Positions 16,707-23,952 are shown, counted from the stretch's first letter. The stretch is DNA of 36,896 nt from Tsukamurella sp. M9C (GCF_020169415.1 NZ_JAIULG010000051.1:1-36896); one strand, 5' to 3'. Notes: generated from the letters alone by a model not told the origin. Made by a program: numbers and translations.

Positions 16707-17282
16707 GTGGCACCACGGCGGGACACGCGACGTCGGATGCTGCTCAGCGCTGTCGATCTGATGCGGGAGCGGGGCGCCGCCGGGGTGACGATCGACGCCG
16801 TGCTCGCCCGCAGCGGTGCCCCCCGCGGTTCCGTCTACCACCACTTCCCGGGTGGCCGCGCCGAACTCGTCGCGGACGCGCTCGATTTCGCGGGGGAGTC
16901 GATCACCGCGCTCGTCGAGGGCGCGTCGGGCGACGGTGCCGTCGCGGCGCTGCACCGGTTCTCGGCCTTCTGGGTCGCCGTCCTGCGCGGCTCGGACTTC
17001 GCTGCGGGCTGTCCCGTCGTGTCCGTCGCCGTGGGCGGTTCGTCCGACGAGGAGCACCTCCGTCCGGTGGTCGCGCACACGATGCGGCGTTGGCGCGAGG
17101 TCCTGGCCGCGGGGATGGTGGCCGACGGCTTCGAGCCGCCGGCGGCCGAGAGCCTCGCGACGATGGCGATCGCCTCGATCGAGGGGGCGATCATCCTCTG
17201 CCGGGTGGAGCGATCCGTCGAGCCCTTGGATCAGGTCGTCGGGTACCTGGAGGCACTGGTCGCGGCCGCCTCCCCGGTGTGA
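16707..17282 (+). CDS. TetR-family regulator, LmrA/YxaF-like
   Basis: 191 aa from GTG 16707, with GGAGAGGGG (16692-16700) as ribosome binding site. The DNA-binding part is residues about 7-53 with SVYHHFPGGRAELV, the form typical of the LmrA/YxaF group, whose C-terminal domain shows FAAGCPVVSVAV and SIEGAIIL. It is divergent from the molybdopterin oxidoreductase and the palindrome between them is its likely operator, so it should repress that gene and itself. It is a paralogue of the TetR at 19571-20128. Confidence 0.9.
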   Translation: MAPRRDTRRRMLLSAVDLMRERGAAGVTIDAVLARSGAPRGSVYHHFPGGRAELVADALDFAGESITALVEGASGDGAVAALHRFSAFWVAVLRGSDFAAGCPVVSVAVGGSSDEEHLRPVVAHTMRRWREVLAAGMVADGFEPPAAESLATMAIASIEGAIILCRVERSVEPLDQVVGYLEALVAAASPV

Positions 17283-17305
17283 CCCGGGCCCGGGCTCGCC
17301 GGGTC
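17281..17305. terminator. Hairpin between convergent genes
   Basis: GACCCGG (17281-17287) pairs with CCGGGTC (17299-17305); the 11-nt loop contains the self-complementary GCCCGGGC. It starts at the TetR stop and lies 8 bp from the stop of the SRPBCC gene, so it could serve both directions. No T-run. Confidence 0.5.
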
Positions 17306-17312
17306 GGTGCGG

Positions 17313-17798
17313 TCAGCGCCGGGCGACCGCCTCGGTCGACGCGCGGATGCCGGCGAGGGTCCGCTCCATGCCCTCCTCCAGCAGTGCGGTGAACGCCTTC
17401 TGTCCGCCGAGGTGGTTCTCGGTGAGGTCGAGGGAGAACCGCGAGATCCCGTCCGGGGTCTCACGGCGCTGCGTGAGCCGGGTGTCGGCGCCGTCGGCCG
17501 TGAGTGTGAACGACCAGATCGTGTAGTTCTCCGCGATGCGGAAGGCGATCTCCTGCGCGGGTTCGTGCCTTACGATCTCGCCGTGCGTGACCCATTCCAG
17601 GTCGCCCAGGCGGTTGAGGTTGGTGAACCGGGTGCCGAGACGGATGTCGTCCTCGGGTGCCCGTAGTCGCACGGACGTCACCTGCGGGCTCCACTCGGGC
17701 ATGCGGCGCACGTCGCCGACCGCCTCCCAGACCACGGCGGGCGGGGCGGCGATGGCGATGCTGCGCTCGAGGAGCGGCGTGAACGCGTTGTCGGGCAT
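17313..17798 (-). CDS. SRPBCC-family protein
   Basis: 161 aa. It has the START/polyketide-cyclase-like pattern: an opening strand with AIAAPPAVVWEAVGDVRRMPEWSP, a central beta-sheet region (LGDLEWVTHGEIV), and a long C-terminal helix. These small proteins form a hydrophobic cavity for lipids or aromatic compounds; no catalytic residues can be assigned. A good ribosome binding site (GGAGG) precedes ATG 17798. It is divergent from the TetR gene at 17900, and the palindrome in between lies over its promoter. Confidence 0.8.
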   Translation of the reverse strand: MPDNAFTPLLERSIAIAAPPAVVWEAVGDVRRMPEWSPQVTSVRLRAPEDDIRLGTRFTNLNRLGDLEWVTHGEIVRHEPAQEIAFRIAENYTIWSFTLTADGADTRLTQRRETPDGISRFSLDLTENHLGGQKAFTALLEEGMERTLAGIRASTEAVARR

Positions 17799-17814
17799 GG
17801 TCCTCCGTTCATGC

Positions 17815-17830
17815 ACGACCGATCGGTCGT
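17815..17830. promoter_or_regulatory. Palindromic TetR operator at SRPBCC promoter
   Basis: ACGACCGATCGGTCGT is a perfect 16-bp palindrome, 17 bp upstream of the SRPBCC start and 70 bp upstream of the TetR start at 17900. The ACC-GATC-GGT core is the one found in the longer palindrome at 19485-19516. Confidence 0.75.
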
Positions 17831-17899
17831 AAACATGGCTCGACGGTACGCCCCGGGCGGCACCCCGTCCAGGCGGGTCCGCGTGGCTACAGTGAACGC

Positions 17900-18514
17900 A
17901 TGACGAAACCGGCGGCCGCCGACGGCCGGCGCGCACGCGGCGACGCCACCCGGCGGCTGGTCGCGCGGACCGCGGCCGACGTCGCGACGGTGGACGGGCT
18001 GGACGGCATCACCGTCGGCGGCCTCGCCTCGTCGACGGGGGTGAGCAAGAGCGGCATCCTCACCGTCTTCCCCACGCGCGAGGCGATCCAGATCGCGGCG
18101 GTCGCGGAGGCGCGGCGCGTGTACGTCGACGTGGTGATCCGGCCGGCGCTGGCGGCCTCGCCCGGCGCGGACCGCCTCCGTGCGCTCCTCGACGCCTGGG
18201 TCGCCTACCTCCGCGCAGGCACGTTCCCCGGCGGATGTTTCGTGACCACCACCTCCGCTGAGTACGGGCACCGGGTGGGGCCGGTCGCCGACGCAGTGCG
18301 GGAACTCAAGCGGGAGTGGCTCGATCTCCTCGAGCGGGAGCTGGCCGCGGCGGGGTCGCCGGACCCCGCGACGGACGCCTTCCGCGTCGACGCCTACCTC
18401 GCCGCGGCGAACACCCGTCGCGAACTCTTCGGCGACGATGCGGAACTCGACCGGGCGCGCGCCCTGGCGACCGCGATCGTCAACGACATGGGCGGCTCTC
18501 ACATCGGGGCGTAG
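17900..18514 (+). CDS. TetR-family transcriptional regulator
   Basis: 204 aa. The helix-turn-helix is at about residues 20-65 (VDGLDGITVGGLASSTGVSKSGILTVFPTREAI in outline). The ligand domain has CFVTTTSAEYGHR followed by long helices, unlike the LmrA/YxaF-type regulators elsewhere in the window. It probably controls the divergent SRPBCC gene through the palindrome at 17815-17830. Its last 16 bp overlap the end of the convergent hypothetical gene. Confidence 0.87.
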   Translation: MTKPAAADGRRARGDATRRLVARTAADVATVDGLDGITVGGLASSTGVSKSGILTVFPTREAIQIAAVAEARRVYVDVVIRPALAASPGADRLRALLDAWVAYLRAGTFPGGCFVTTTSAEYGHRVGPVADAVRELKREWLDLLERELAAAGSPDPATDAFRVDAYLAAANTRRELFGDDAELDRARALATAIVNDMGGSHIGA

Positions 18515-18873
18515 CCGTCCTTGTCGTTGAAGCAGAAGTCGCAGGTGTCGCCGTCCTCGCTGCCGAAGTCGGCGAACGCGGCGATCGGTTCGATCGCCGT
18601 GCGGGCGACGGCCTGCTCCAGCAGCGGCTCACGGCCACCGCCGAGCGGTTGCAGCCGAGAGAGGCTCGTGTGGAACGGGGAGGAACTGCTGCCGGGGGTC
18701 ACGTCGACGACGGCGGCGCCGCCGACGAACAGGGTGAGCAGATCGTGTTCGGGGAAGCCGTGATTGACCCGTAGGACCCACCAGGCATCGTCGTGCCGCG
18801 CGGCGTAGGGGAAGTATCGGAAGCCGGTCCGGTACCACTCCGGGCTCGCGGCACGGACGTCCTCGATATGCAT
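18499..18873 (-). CDS. Hypothetical protein
   Basis: 124 aa from ATG 18873; an in-frame ATG at 18918 would add 15 residues (MHQNESHAPRRNRLL). Neither start has a clear ribosome binding site. I do not recognise the family. It has an aromatic-rich N-terminal half (WYRTGFRYFPYA, WWVLRVNHGFPEHDLLTLF), a glycine-rich middle and a C-terminal stretch with two cysteines (CDFC) followed by NDKDGY. The composition is soluble and cytoplasmic. It overlaps the TetR gene by 16 bp at the 3' end and lies downstream of the thioesterase gene on the same strand, 123 bp away. Coding status is supported by plausible protein composition rather than homology. Confidence 0.6.
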   Translation of the reverse strand: MHIEDVRAASPEWYRTGFRYFPYAARHDDAWWVLRVNHGFPEHDLLTLFVGGAAVVDVTPGSSSSPFHTSLSRLQPLGGGREPLLEQAVARTAIEPIAAFADFGSEDGDTCDFCFNDKDGYAPM

Positions 18874-18996
18874 CAGCAGTCGATTCCGTCGAGGTGCATG
18901 GGACTCATTCTGGTGCACATCGGAGGCGCAGCCCTACGGCTCCGCAGATCCGCCGGGCCCGACCGGCCCTTGTTCCCGAGCCGGAGGCGATCCGGG

Positions 18997-19449
18997 CTAC
19001 GGCGTGATCGCGGGGTAGATCAGGCAGGTGGTGGTGCCGTGCGCGACGAGCCTGCCACGCTCGTCCTCGACCCGGCCCTCCGCGGTCGCGACCTGACGGC
19101 CGGCGTGAATCACCCGACCGGTCGCGGTGAGGCGGACGCCGTCGGTGGGCACCGTCCGCACGTAATTCACCTTCAGTTCCAGGGTTCCGTAGCCCACGCC
19201 GGGGCCGAGTGTGGTGTGCACGGCGCAACCCATCACCGAGTCCAGCAGGGTGGCGCAGATCCCTCCGTGCACGCTGCCGAGCGGGTTCGCGAAGTCGGTG
19301 CGGGTGTTGAGGCTGAAGGTGACCTCGCCCTCGTTCACCTCGTCGATGCGCATCCCCAGCAGGCCGCCGATGCCGTGCTCAGTCACAGGCATCGCGGCGG
19401 CGGCACGCAGCAGCTCCAGGCCGCTGGGGATCTCGCTCGTGGTCGACAT
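18997..19449 (-). CDS. PaaI-family hotdog thioesterase
   Basis: 150 aa hotdog-fold protein. The block NPLGSVHGGICATLLDSVMGCAV (about residues 55-77 with the HGG motif) is the acyl-CoA thioesterase signature, followed by the strands LELKVNYVRTV and ATGRVIHAGRQVATAEGRV. Enzymes of this group hydrolyse phenylacetyl- or other aryl/acyl-CoA esters in the cytoplasm. It is divergent from the TetR gene at 19571, with a 32-bp perfect palindrome over the shared promoter, so it is very probably repressed by that TetR. Confidence 0.88.
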   Translation of the reverse strand: MSTTSEIPSGLELLRAAAAMPVTEHGIGGLLGMRIDEVNEGEVTFSLNTRTDFANPLGSVHGGICATLLDSVMGCAVHTTLGPGVGYGTLELKVNYVRTVPTDGVRLTATGRVIHAGRQVATAEGRVEDERGRLVAHGTTTCLIYPAITP

Positions 19450-19484
19450 GTTCGCTCCTTCGATCGGATGATGCGCTTACGGCA

Positions 19485-19516
19485 CCCGCGAGTATACCGA
19501 TCGGTATACTCGCGGG
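19485..19516. promoter_or_regulatory. 32-bp perfect palindrome, TetR operator
   Basis: CCCGCGAGTATACCGA (19485-19500) is followed at once by its exact reverse complement (19501-19516), with no spacer. It lies 35 bp upstream of the thioesterase start and 54 bp upstream of the TetR start chosen here. The central 18 bp (GTATACC-GATC-GGTATAC) match, with one change per arm and a different spacer, the palindrome in front of the deazaflavin-type gene at 20600. Confidence 0.88.
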
Positions 19517-19570
19517 ACGATGGGTGCCGCGCACGGCGGCGCGGCGCCCCCGAACCCGACAGGCGGAGAG

Positions 19571-20128
19571 ATGACTTCCAGGGATGACCTGATACGCACC
19601 ACCATCGCTCTGATGCGTGAGCAGGGCGTGGCCGGCACGGGCATCGCCGACATCATCGAGGGCAGCGGTCGATCGCGACGCACCGTCTACGTCAACTTCC
19701 CCGGCGGGAAGTCGGAACTGGTGGATACCGCGACGCGGGCGGCGGGCGGCTACATCGCCGGACTGATCGAGGCGGCGATCGCGAAGTCGACCGGTCGCAC
19801 CGACATGCTCGAGCAGGTCGGGGCTGCATGGCGGCAGGTCCTGGTCTCGTCCGGGTTCCGGTCGGGGTGTCCGATCGTCGCCGCAGCGCTGGGAAGGGCG
19901 GATTCCGCGCCAGCGGCGGATGCGGCCGGTGAGGCGTTCGAGACTTGGATCGCGCTGCTGGCGAACCGGTTCGAGGAGTGCGGCGGAGGGGCGAAGGCGG
20001 CGCGTCAGGCCGCGACCACCATCATCGCCGCCATCGAGGGCGCGGTCATCGTGAGCAGCGCGACGCGATCGACGCAGCCGCTCGACGATGTCGAGGCGTC
20101 GCTGCTCGCGATGTACGGCGACCGCTAG
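19571..20128 (+). CDS. TetR-family regulator, LmrA/YxaF-like
   Basis: 185 aa. HTH at about residues 5-50 ends in TVYVNFPGGKSELV; the ligand domain has SGFRSGCPIVAAAL and AAIEGAVIVSSATRS, closely parallel to the TetR at 16707. I start it at ATG 19571, which follows AGGCGGAGAG; an upstream ATG 19520 would add 17 residues (MGAAHGGAAPPNPTGGE) but begins only 3 bp after the operator. Its likely targets are itself, the divergent thioesterase and, from the matching palindrome, the gene at 20136-20600. Confidence 0.88.
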   Translation: MTSRDDLIRTTIALMREQGVAGTGIADIIEGSGRSRRTVYVNFPGGKSELVDTATRAAGGYIAGLIEAAIAKSTGRTDMLEQVGAAWRQVLVSSGFRSGCPIVAAALGRADSAPAADAAGEAFETWIALLANRFEECGGGAKAARQAATTIIAAIEGAVIVSSATRSTQPLDDVEASLLAMYGDR

Positions 20129-20135
20129 GCGGATA

Positions 20136-20600
20136 TCAGGGCGCGTCGACGAACGTGATGCGCACGCTGATCGGATCGGAGGCGAGTGCCCGGAACGCGG
20201 ACGTGGTGATTCCCTCGAGCGTCGCGCTGGGTGCGAACGTCCGCATCCGAGCGTGGGTGTCGTCCTCCGGGCGGAACTCCGCCGTGCCGGCGCGCCAGAT
20301 CTCGCCCTCCAGGATCCGGACCTCGGGATCGGCGCTGACGTTGAGCGCCCAGCCGGACCGGCGGCCGTGTTGGCTCACGATCCAGGCGCCCTCGTCGTCG
20401 AACGTCGCCGCGACCGGCACTGCTCGGGGCTCGCCGCTCTTCCGACCGGTGGTCTCCAAGGTGGTCGCGAGCGAGGTGCGCACGCCGAGGCGCTGCAGCC
20501 CGCTCACGATCGGATTCGCGACGTATCGACCGATCAGCCTCTCGCGTTGGAATTTCCGGATCGCACGTTGCTGCGCACTCGGATCTGGACGTCGTGGCAT
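20136..20600 (-). CDS. Nitroreductase/deazaflavin-dependent oxidoreductase family protein (Ddn-like)
   Basis: 154 aa. The pattern of the F420H2-dependent quinone/nitroreductase family is visible: LETTGRKSGEPRAVPVAATFDDEGAWIVSQHG, then WALNVSADPEVRI. In this family the split beta-barrel binds F420 or a flavin and reduces quinones or nitro compounds. An N-terminal helix rich in Arg could be membrane-associated, as in Ddn. It converges on the TetR gene with a 7-bp gap. A 30-bp inverted repeat 26 bp upstream of the ATG is the likely operator. Confidence 0.85.
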   Translation of the reverse strand: MPRRPDPSAQQRAIRKFQRERLIGRYVANPIVSGLQRLGVRTSLATTLETTGRKSGEPRAVPVAATFDDEGAWIVSQHGRRSGWALNVSADPEVRILEGEIWRAGTAEFRPEDDTHARMRTFAPSATLEGITTSAFRALASDPISVRITFVDAP

Positions 20601-20626
20601 GGCGGCCCTCTCGATCGGTGTCGTCC

Positions 20627-20656
20627 CGCTAGGTAGACCATACGGTCTACCTAGCG
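20627..20656. promoter_or_regulatory. 30-bp inverted repeat, operator of the Ddn-like gene
   Basis: CGCTAGGTAGACC (20627-20639) and its exact complement (20644-20656) flank ATAC. The site lies between the stop of the LON-domain gene and the start of the Ddn-like gene on the minus strand. The inner core GTAGACC-N4-GGTCTAC differs by one base per arm from that of the 19485-19516 palindrome, so the TetR at 19571 is the first candidate to bind it. As a hairpin it could also terminate the upstream LON gene. Confidence 0.8.
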
Positions 20657-20662
20657 CGGCCG

Positions 20663-21280
20663 CTACTGAAGGCGGAACCGCAGGGTCGCGATCACGTCGT
20701 CCAGGGCCTCGGTGAGCACGCGCACCCGGTCGGCGGGACCGGGAGCGGCGAGCGCCCGGTGCCGGTCGGCGTCGGCCAGCGGCAGCGCTCGGGCGAGGTA
20801 GTAGCTGCGCTCCACCGGGTTCTCCGGGAGCTTCAGCTTCGGCCATGCGCGCGGACGGCCTCCCTCGCTGCGGGCGAGTCGCGCTGCGAGCCTCTCGATC
20901 TCGCTGCGTTTGCCGAGCAGTGGGATCAGGTCGACGGCGGGCTGGACCTCGTCCGGCCAGGCCTCCGCCTCGGCGAGGGGGTAGGGATCGTCGGGCAGCC
21001 AGCGGGTGACGCGGACGCGGTCCGTGCCCTGACAGATCAGGGTGAACTCGCCGCCGGGGCGGCGCACGTACCGGTCGATGAGCGCCACGGTGCCGACGTC
21101 GGTGCGCACGTCGCCGCCGCCCACCTCGCTGCCGCGCTCGATGAGGACCACCCCGAACCGGCCGTCGGTCGCGAGGCACTGCTCGATCATGCGTCGGTAC
21201 CGCGGCTCGAAGACGCGCAGCGGCAGCTCCTCGCCGGGCAGGAGCACGGCGCCGAGCGGGAACATCGGCAGTTCGGTCAC
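20663..21280 (-). CDS. LON substrate-binding-domain protein
   Basis: 205 aa from GTG 21280 (TELPMFPLGAVLLPGE). This is the N-terminal PUA-like domain of Lon protease occurring alone: ELPLRVFEPRYRRMI, FGVVLIERG and YPLAEAE match the family, and there is no ATPase or protease part. Stand-alone LON-domain proteins are widespread in actinobacteria, with role unproven. It is divergent from the MDMPI-like gene at 21318, with only 37 bp between the starts. Confidence 0.88.
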   Translation of the reverse strand: MTELPMFPLGAVLLPGEELPLRVFEPRYRRMIEQCLATDGRFGVVLIERGSEVGGGDVRTDVGTVALIDRYVRRPGGEFTLICQGTDRVRVTRWLPDDPYPLAEAEAWPDEVQPAVDLIPLLGKRSEIERLAARLARSEGGRPRAWPKLKLPENPVERSYYLARALPLADADRHRALAAPGPADRVRVLTEALDDVIATLRFRLQ

Positions 21281-21317
21281 CGCTACAGCATGCACTGCAG
21301 GCGGTATCGTCGCGGCC

Positions 21318-22067
21318 ATGACGGCCCCGAACGACTGGTTGGCGGCGCTGGAGCGGGACGGCGGCGCGGTCGCCGCCACCCCGCCGGAGCGGCTGGCCCT
21401 CGACGTCCCGAGCTGCCCCGGGTGGACGGTGCGCGACCTCGTCGTGCATCTCGGCGGAGTCCATCGCTGGGCCGCGACCTTCCTCGCCGAGGGCCCGGAT
21501 TCGACGAACCGGTTCGCCCCGATCGAGGACGACGCGCCCGCCGGGGCGGCGGTCACCGCCTGGTACCGCGACCGCCTCGACGGACTGCTGGCCGAGCTGC
21601 GCCGCCACGACGCGGACGAGCCGGCCCGAGCCTTCACCGGCCGCGTCACCGCCGGCTTCTGGATGCGCCGCCAGGCCCACGAGACCGCCGTGCACCGCTG
21701 GGACGCCGAGAACTCCTGGAACGCAGCGCGACCCGTCGAATCCGTGCTCGCCGGCGACGGGATCGAGGAGTGGGCCGAGGTGTTCGCCGGACGGTTCCTC
21801 TCCCGCGGTCCCGGCCTGCCGGACGGGCTCGTCGGGCGGACCGTCCACCTGCACGGCACCGACCGCGACGACGCGGAATGGACCCTGACGCTCGCGCGGG
21901 AGTCCATCGCCGTCGAGCGTGGGCACGCGAAGGGCGACGTCGCGCTCCGCGGCGCCACGTCGGACCTGTACCTCGCGCTGTGGCGTCGGGTGCCGCTCGC
22001 CGACCTCGCGATCTTCGGCGACGCCACCGTTGCCGCGGCATTGCTGGACGCCGTGCAGGTCACGTAG
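21318..22067 (+). CDS. Maleylpyruvate isomerase-like (MDMPI/DinB_2, TIGR03083) protein, copy 1
   Basis: 249 aa. The N-terminal DinB-like helical bundle has PSCPGWTVRDLVVHLGGVHRWA (in outline) and HETAVHRWDAE, which carry the His-Glu-His pattern used for metal in mycothiol-dependent maleylpyruvate isomerase. A C-terminal MDMPI domain follows (VHLHGTDRDDAEWTLTL, LRGATSDLYLALW). Proteins of this group are presumed mycothiol-dependent transferases or isomerases; the substrate is unknown. A close paralogue lies at 22651-23391 with stretches of identical DNA, and the two flank the SpoU methyltransferase gene. Confidence 0.88.
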   Translation: MTAPNDWLAALERDGGAVAATPPERLALDVPSCPGWTVRDLVVHLGGVHRWAATFLAEGPDSTNRFAPIEDDAPAGAAVTAWYRDRLDGLLAELRRHDADEPARAFTGRVTAGFWMRRQAHETAVHRWDAENSWNAARPVESVLAGDGIEEWAEVFAGRFLSRGPGLPDGLVGRTVHLHGTDRDDAEWTLTLARESIAVERGHAKGDVALRGATSDLYLALWRRVPLADLAIFGDATVAAALLDAVQVT

Positions 22068-22117
22068 CCTGGAGCGATGACGAATCATGGAAGGGGCGCC
22101 ACGCCTCACACCGTCTG

Positions 22118-22633
22118 ATGGCCGAGCTGCGGGTGAAGTCCCGCTCCGAACTGCGCCGCGCACGGCGGCGCCAGGGCCACTCCTGTTGGGATCACCTCAT
22201 CGTCGCCCCGCTCTGGGCGCAGCACGGCGCGAACCTCGGCACCCTGCTGCGCACCTGCGACGCCGTCGGCGCCTGCATGGCGGTCCCGTCGCACGACTGG
22301 GTGAAGGGTGCTCTGCGCAAGGGTAATACGCTGCCCGGGCCCAGCTGCATCCACCGCGTCGGCAACCCGCAGAACTGGCTGCTCAAGCAGCGCGAACGAG
22401 GCTCGCACATCATCGGCGTGGAACTCGCCGAGGGCGCCACGCGCCTCGGCGACCTCCCGCCCGCGCGGGGGCGCACCGTCGTCGTGCTGGGTCACGAGTT
22501 CTCCGGGATCCCGAGCGACACCCTGCACCTGCTCGACGAGGCCGTCGAGATCCCCATGATCGGCCGCGGCGCGAGCCTCAACGTCGCGGTCGCGGGGTCG
22601 TTGGTGCTGTATCGGCTCGCGGGCCTGTCCTGA
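22118..22633 (+). CDS. SpoU/TrmH-family RNA methyltransferase, start region doubtful
   Basis: 171 aa from ATG 22118. The three SPOUT motifs are present: GANLGTLLRTCDAVGA, VVVLGHEFSGIPSDTL and RGASLNVAVAGSLVLYRL, so it should methylate a 2'-O-ribose or base of tRNA/rRNA with S-adenosylmethionine. In-frame codons upstream of the ATG still read as protein (ESWKGRHASHRL) but no start codon exists in that frame. ATG 22077, following GGAG, is in the +1 frame and reaches TGA at 22116-22118 after 13 residues. Adding a single base after 22081 would join MT to ESWKGRHASHRLMAEL. This suggests a one-base deletion or sequencing error, or a start-stop (TGATG) coupled initiation at 22118. Confidence 0.8.
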   Translation: MAELRVKSRSELRRARRRQGHSCWDHLIVAPLWAQHGANLGTLLRTCDAVGACMAVPSHDWVKGALRKGNTLPGPSCIHRVGNPQNWLLKQRERGSHIIGVELAEGATRLGDLPPARGRTVVVLGHEFSGIPSDTLHLLDEAVEIPMIGRGASLNVAVAGSLVLYRLAGLS

Positions 22634-22650
22634 GTTCGTAAGGTCGGGGT

Positions 22651-23391
22651 ATGACCGCTCAGCTCTGGCTCGACTCCATCGCCGCCGACGGCGCCCGCAT
22701 CGCCGCCATCGACCCCGCCCACCTCCCGCTCCCCGTCCCCAGCTGCCCCGGGTGGACGGTGCGCGACGGCATCGTCCACACCGCCGGCGCGCATCGCTGG
22801 GCCACCGCCTTCCTGCAGGGCGGCCCGGATTCGAAGGAGCGCTTCATCCCCGACGTCTCCGACGCGCCCGACGGCGACGCGGTCCTGGGGTGGTACGCGG
22901 GCGTCAACGCGGCCCTGATCGACGAGCTCCGCCGGCATGCGCCCGACGAGCCCGCGCGCGCCTTCATCGGCCGCACCGTCGCCGCGTTCTGGATGCGCCG
23001 GATGACGCAGGAAGTGTCCATCCATCGCTGGGACCTGCAGAACTCGCTGCCCGACGGTGCCGAGCCGCTCCCGGCGTGGACCGCCGCCGACGGCATCACC
23101 GAGCTGACGCAGATGCAGATCCCACTCATCGTCGGCAAGAAAGGGCTGCCTGAGGGCCTGGTGGGGAAGGTGATCGCGATCGAGGCGACCGACACAGGGG
23201 ACCGGTGGACGCTGCGGCTGCGCGCCGACGGCATCGACGTCCTCGACGAGCCGGTTCCGGCGGACGTGACGCTGCGCGGCACCGCGTCCGACCTCGACCT
23301 GGTGCTGTGGCGACGGGCCGAGCCCGGCACCGTCGAGCTGGACGGCGATCGGTCCGTGCTCGACGGGCTGCTCGACGTCGTGATCATCTGA
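22651..23391 (+). CDS. Maleylpyruvate isomerase-like (MDMPI/DinB_2, TIGR03083) protein, copy 2
   Basis: 246 aa paralogue of the protein at 21318-22067. It keeps the same metal pattern (HTAGAHRWA and QEVSIHRWD) and the C-terminal domain (LRGTASDLDLVLW). The two genes share about 27 identical bases around the PSCPGWTVRD codons (near 21411 and 22741), so they arose by duplication with the methyltransferase gene now between them. It begins 17 bp after the methyltransferase stop and may be cotranscribed. The substrate is unknown. Confidence 0.88.
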   Translation: MTAQLWLDSIAADGARIAAIDPAHLPLPVPSCPGWTVRDGIVHTAGAHRWATAFLQGGPDSKERFIPDVSDAPDGDAVLGWYAGVNAALIDELRRHAPDEPARAFIGRTVAAFWMRRMTQEVSIHRWDLQNSLPDGAEPLPAWTAADGITELTQMQIPLIVGKKGLPEGLVGKVIAIEATDTGDRWTLRLRADGIDVLDEPVPADVTLRGTASDLDLVLWRRAEPGTVELDGDRSVLDGLLDVVII

Positions 23392-23401
23392 GCGACGCCG
23401 T

Positions 23402-23440
23402 GCGGTGGATAGTGCCCGCTGAGCGGCGAAAATCCACCGC
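23402..23440. terminator. Bidirectional hairpin between convergent genes
   Basis: GCGGTGGAT (23402-23410) and ATCCACCGC (23432-23440) form a 9-bp stem; the loop contains CCGCT/AGCGG that could extend pairing. It lies 10 bp from either stop codon of the convergent MDMPI-like and SRPBCC genes. Confidence 0.6.
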
Positions 23441-23449
23441 AGGGCGCGG

Positions 23450-23899
23450 CTAGGAGCCGGGGCGCTCCAGGTACCGCTTCATATCGGCGAGGTCGGCCTC
23501 CACCGCCTTGCGCACCGATCCCGTGAGGGGCTTGGTGAGGACGGCGAGGATGCGGCTGACCGTCGTGGTGGGCTCGCCGCCGAAGGTCATCGTGACGCGG
23601 GTGCCGGCACCGTCGTCCTCGAAGCGGAACTCGGTGCGGTACCGGACACCTGGCCCGTCGGCCTCGACGGTGTAGCCCGACGGTGCGTCGAACGCCGTGA
23701 TCTCCATCTCCTCGGTGGCGGCGCGGCCGTACATACGGCGCGTCTCGCGCCAGCGGGTGCCGAGCCCGGTGCGGACGTCGGAGACGAACTCGACGCTCTC
23801 GATCCCGGACATCCGAGCGGGCGCGTTCTCGATGTCGGCGAACGCCGCGAAGACCGCGGCGCGGGGCGCGGCGATGGCGACCGTGCTGGTGATCTGCAT
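23450..23899 (-). CDS. SRPBCC-family protein
   Basis: 149 aa. The opening strand and helix (TSTVAIAAPRAAVFAAFADIENAP), the central VSDVRTGLGTRWRETRRM and the C-terminal helix are the START-like polyketide cyclase/dehydrase pattern. It has the same fold as the protein at 17313-17798 but little close similarity. No active-site assignment is possible. It is divergent from nrdF; its start lies 54 bp from the first NrdR box, so NrdR might also touch its promoter. Confidence 0.8.
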   Translation of the reverse strand: MQITSTVAIAAPRAAVFAAFADIENAPARMSGIESVEFVSDVRTGLGTRWRETRRMYGRAATEEMEITAFDAPSGYTVEADGPGVRYRTEFRFEDDGAGTRVTMTFGGEPTTTVSRILAVLTKPLTGSVRKAVEADLADMKRYLERPGS

Positions 23900-23952
23900 G
23901 CGCGGAGGCTACCCGGCGGCACCGACGGGCGACACGCCGAACTGGCGCGATG

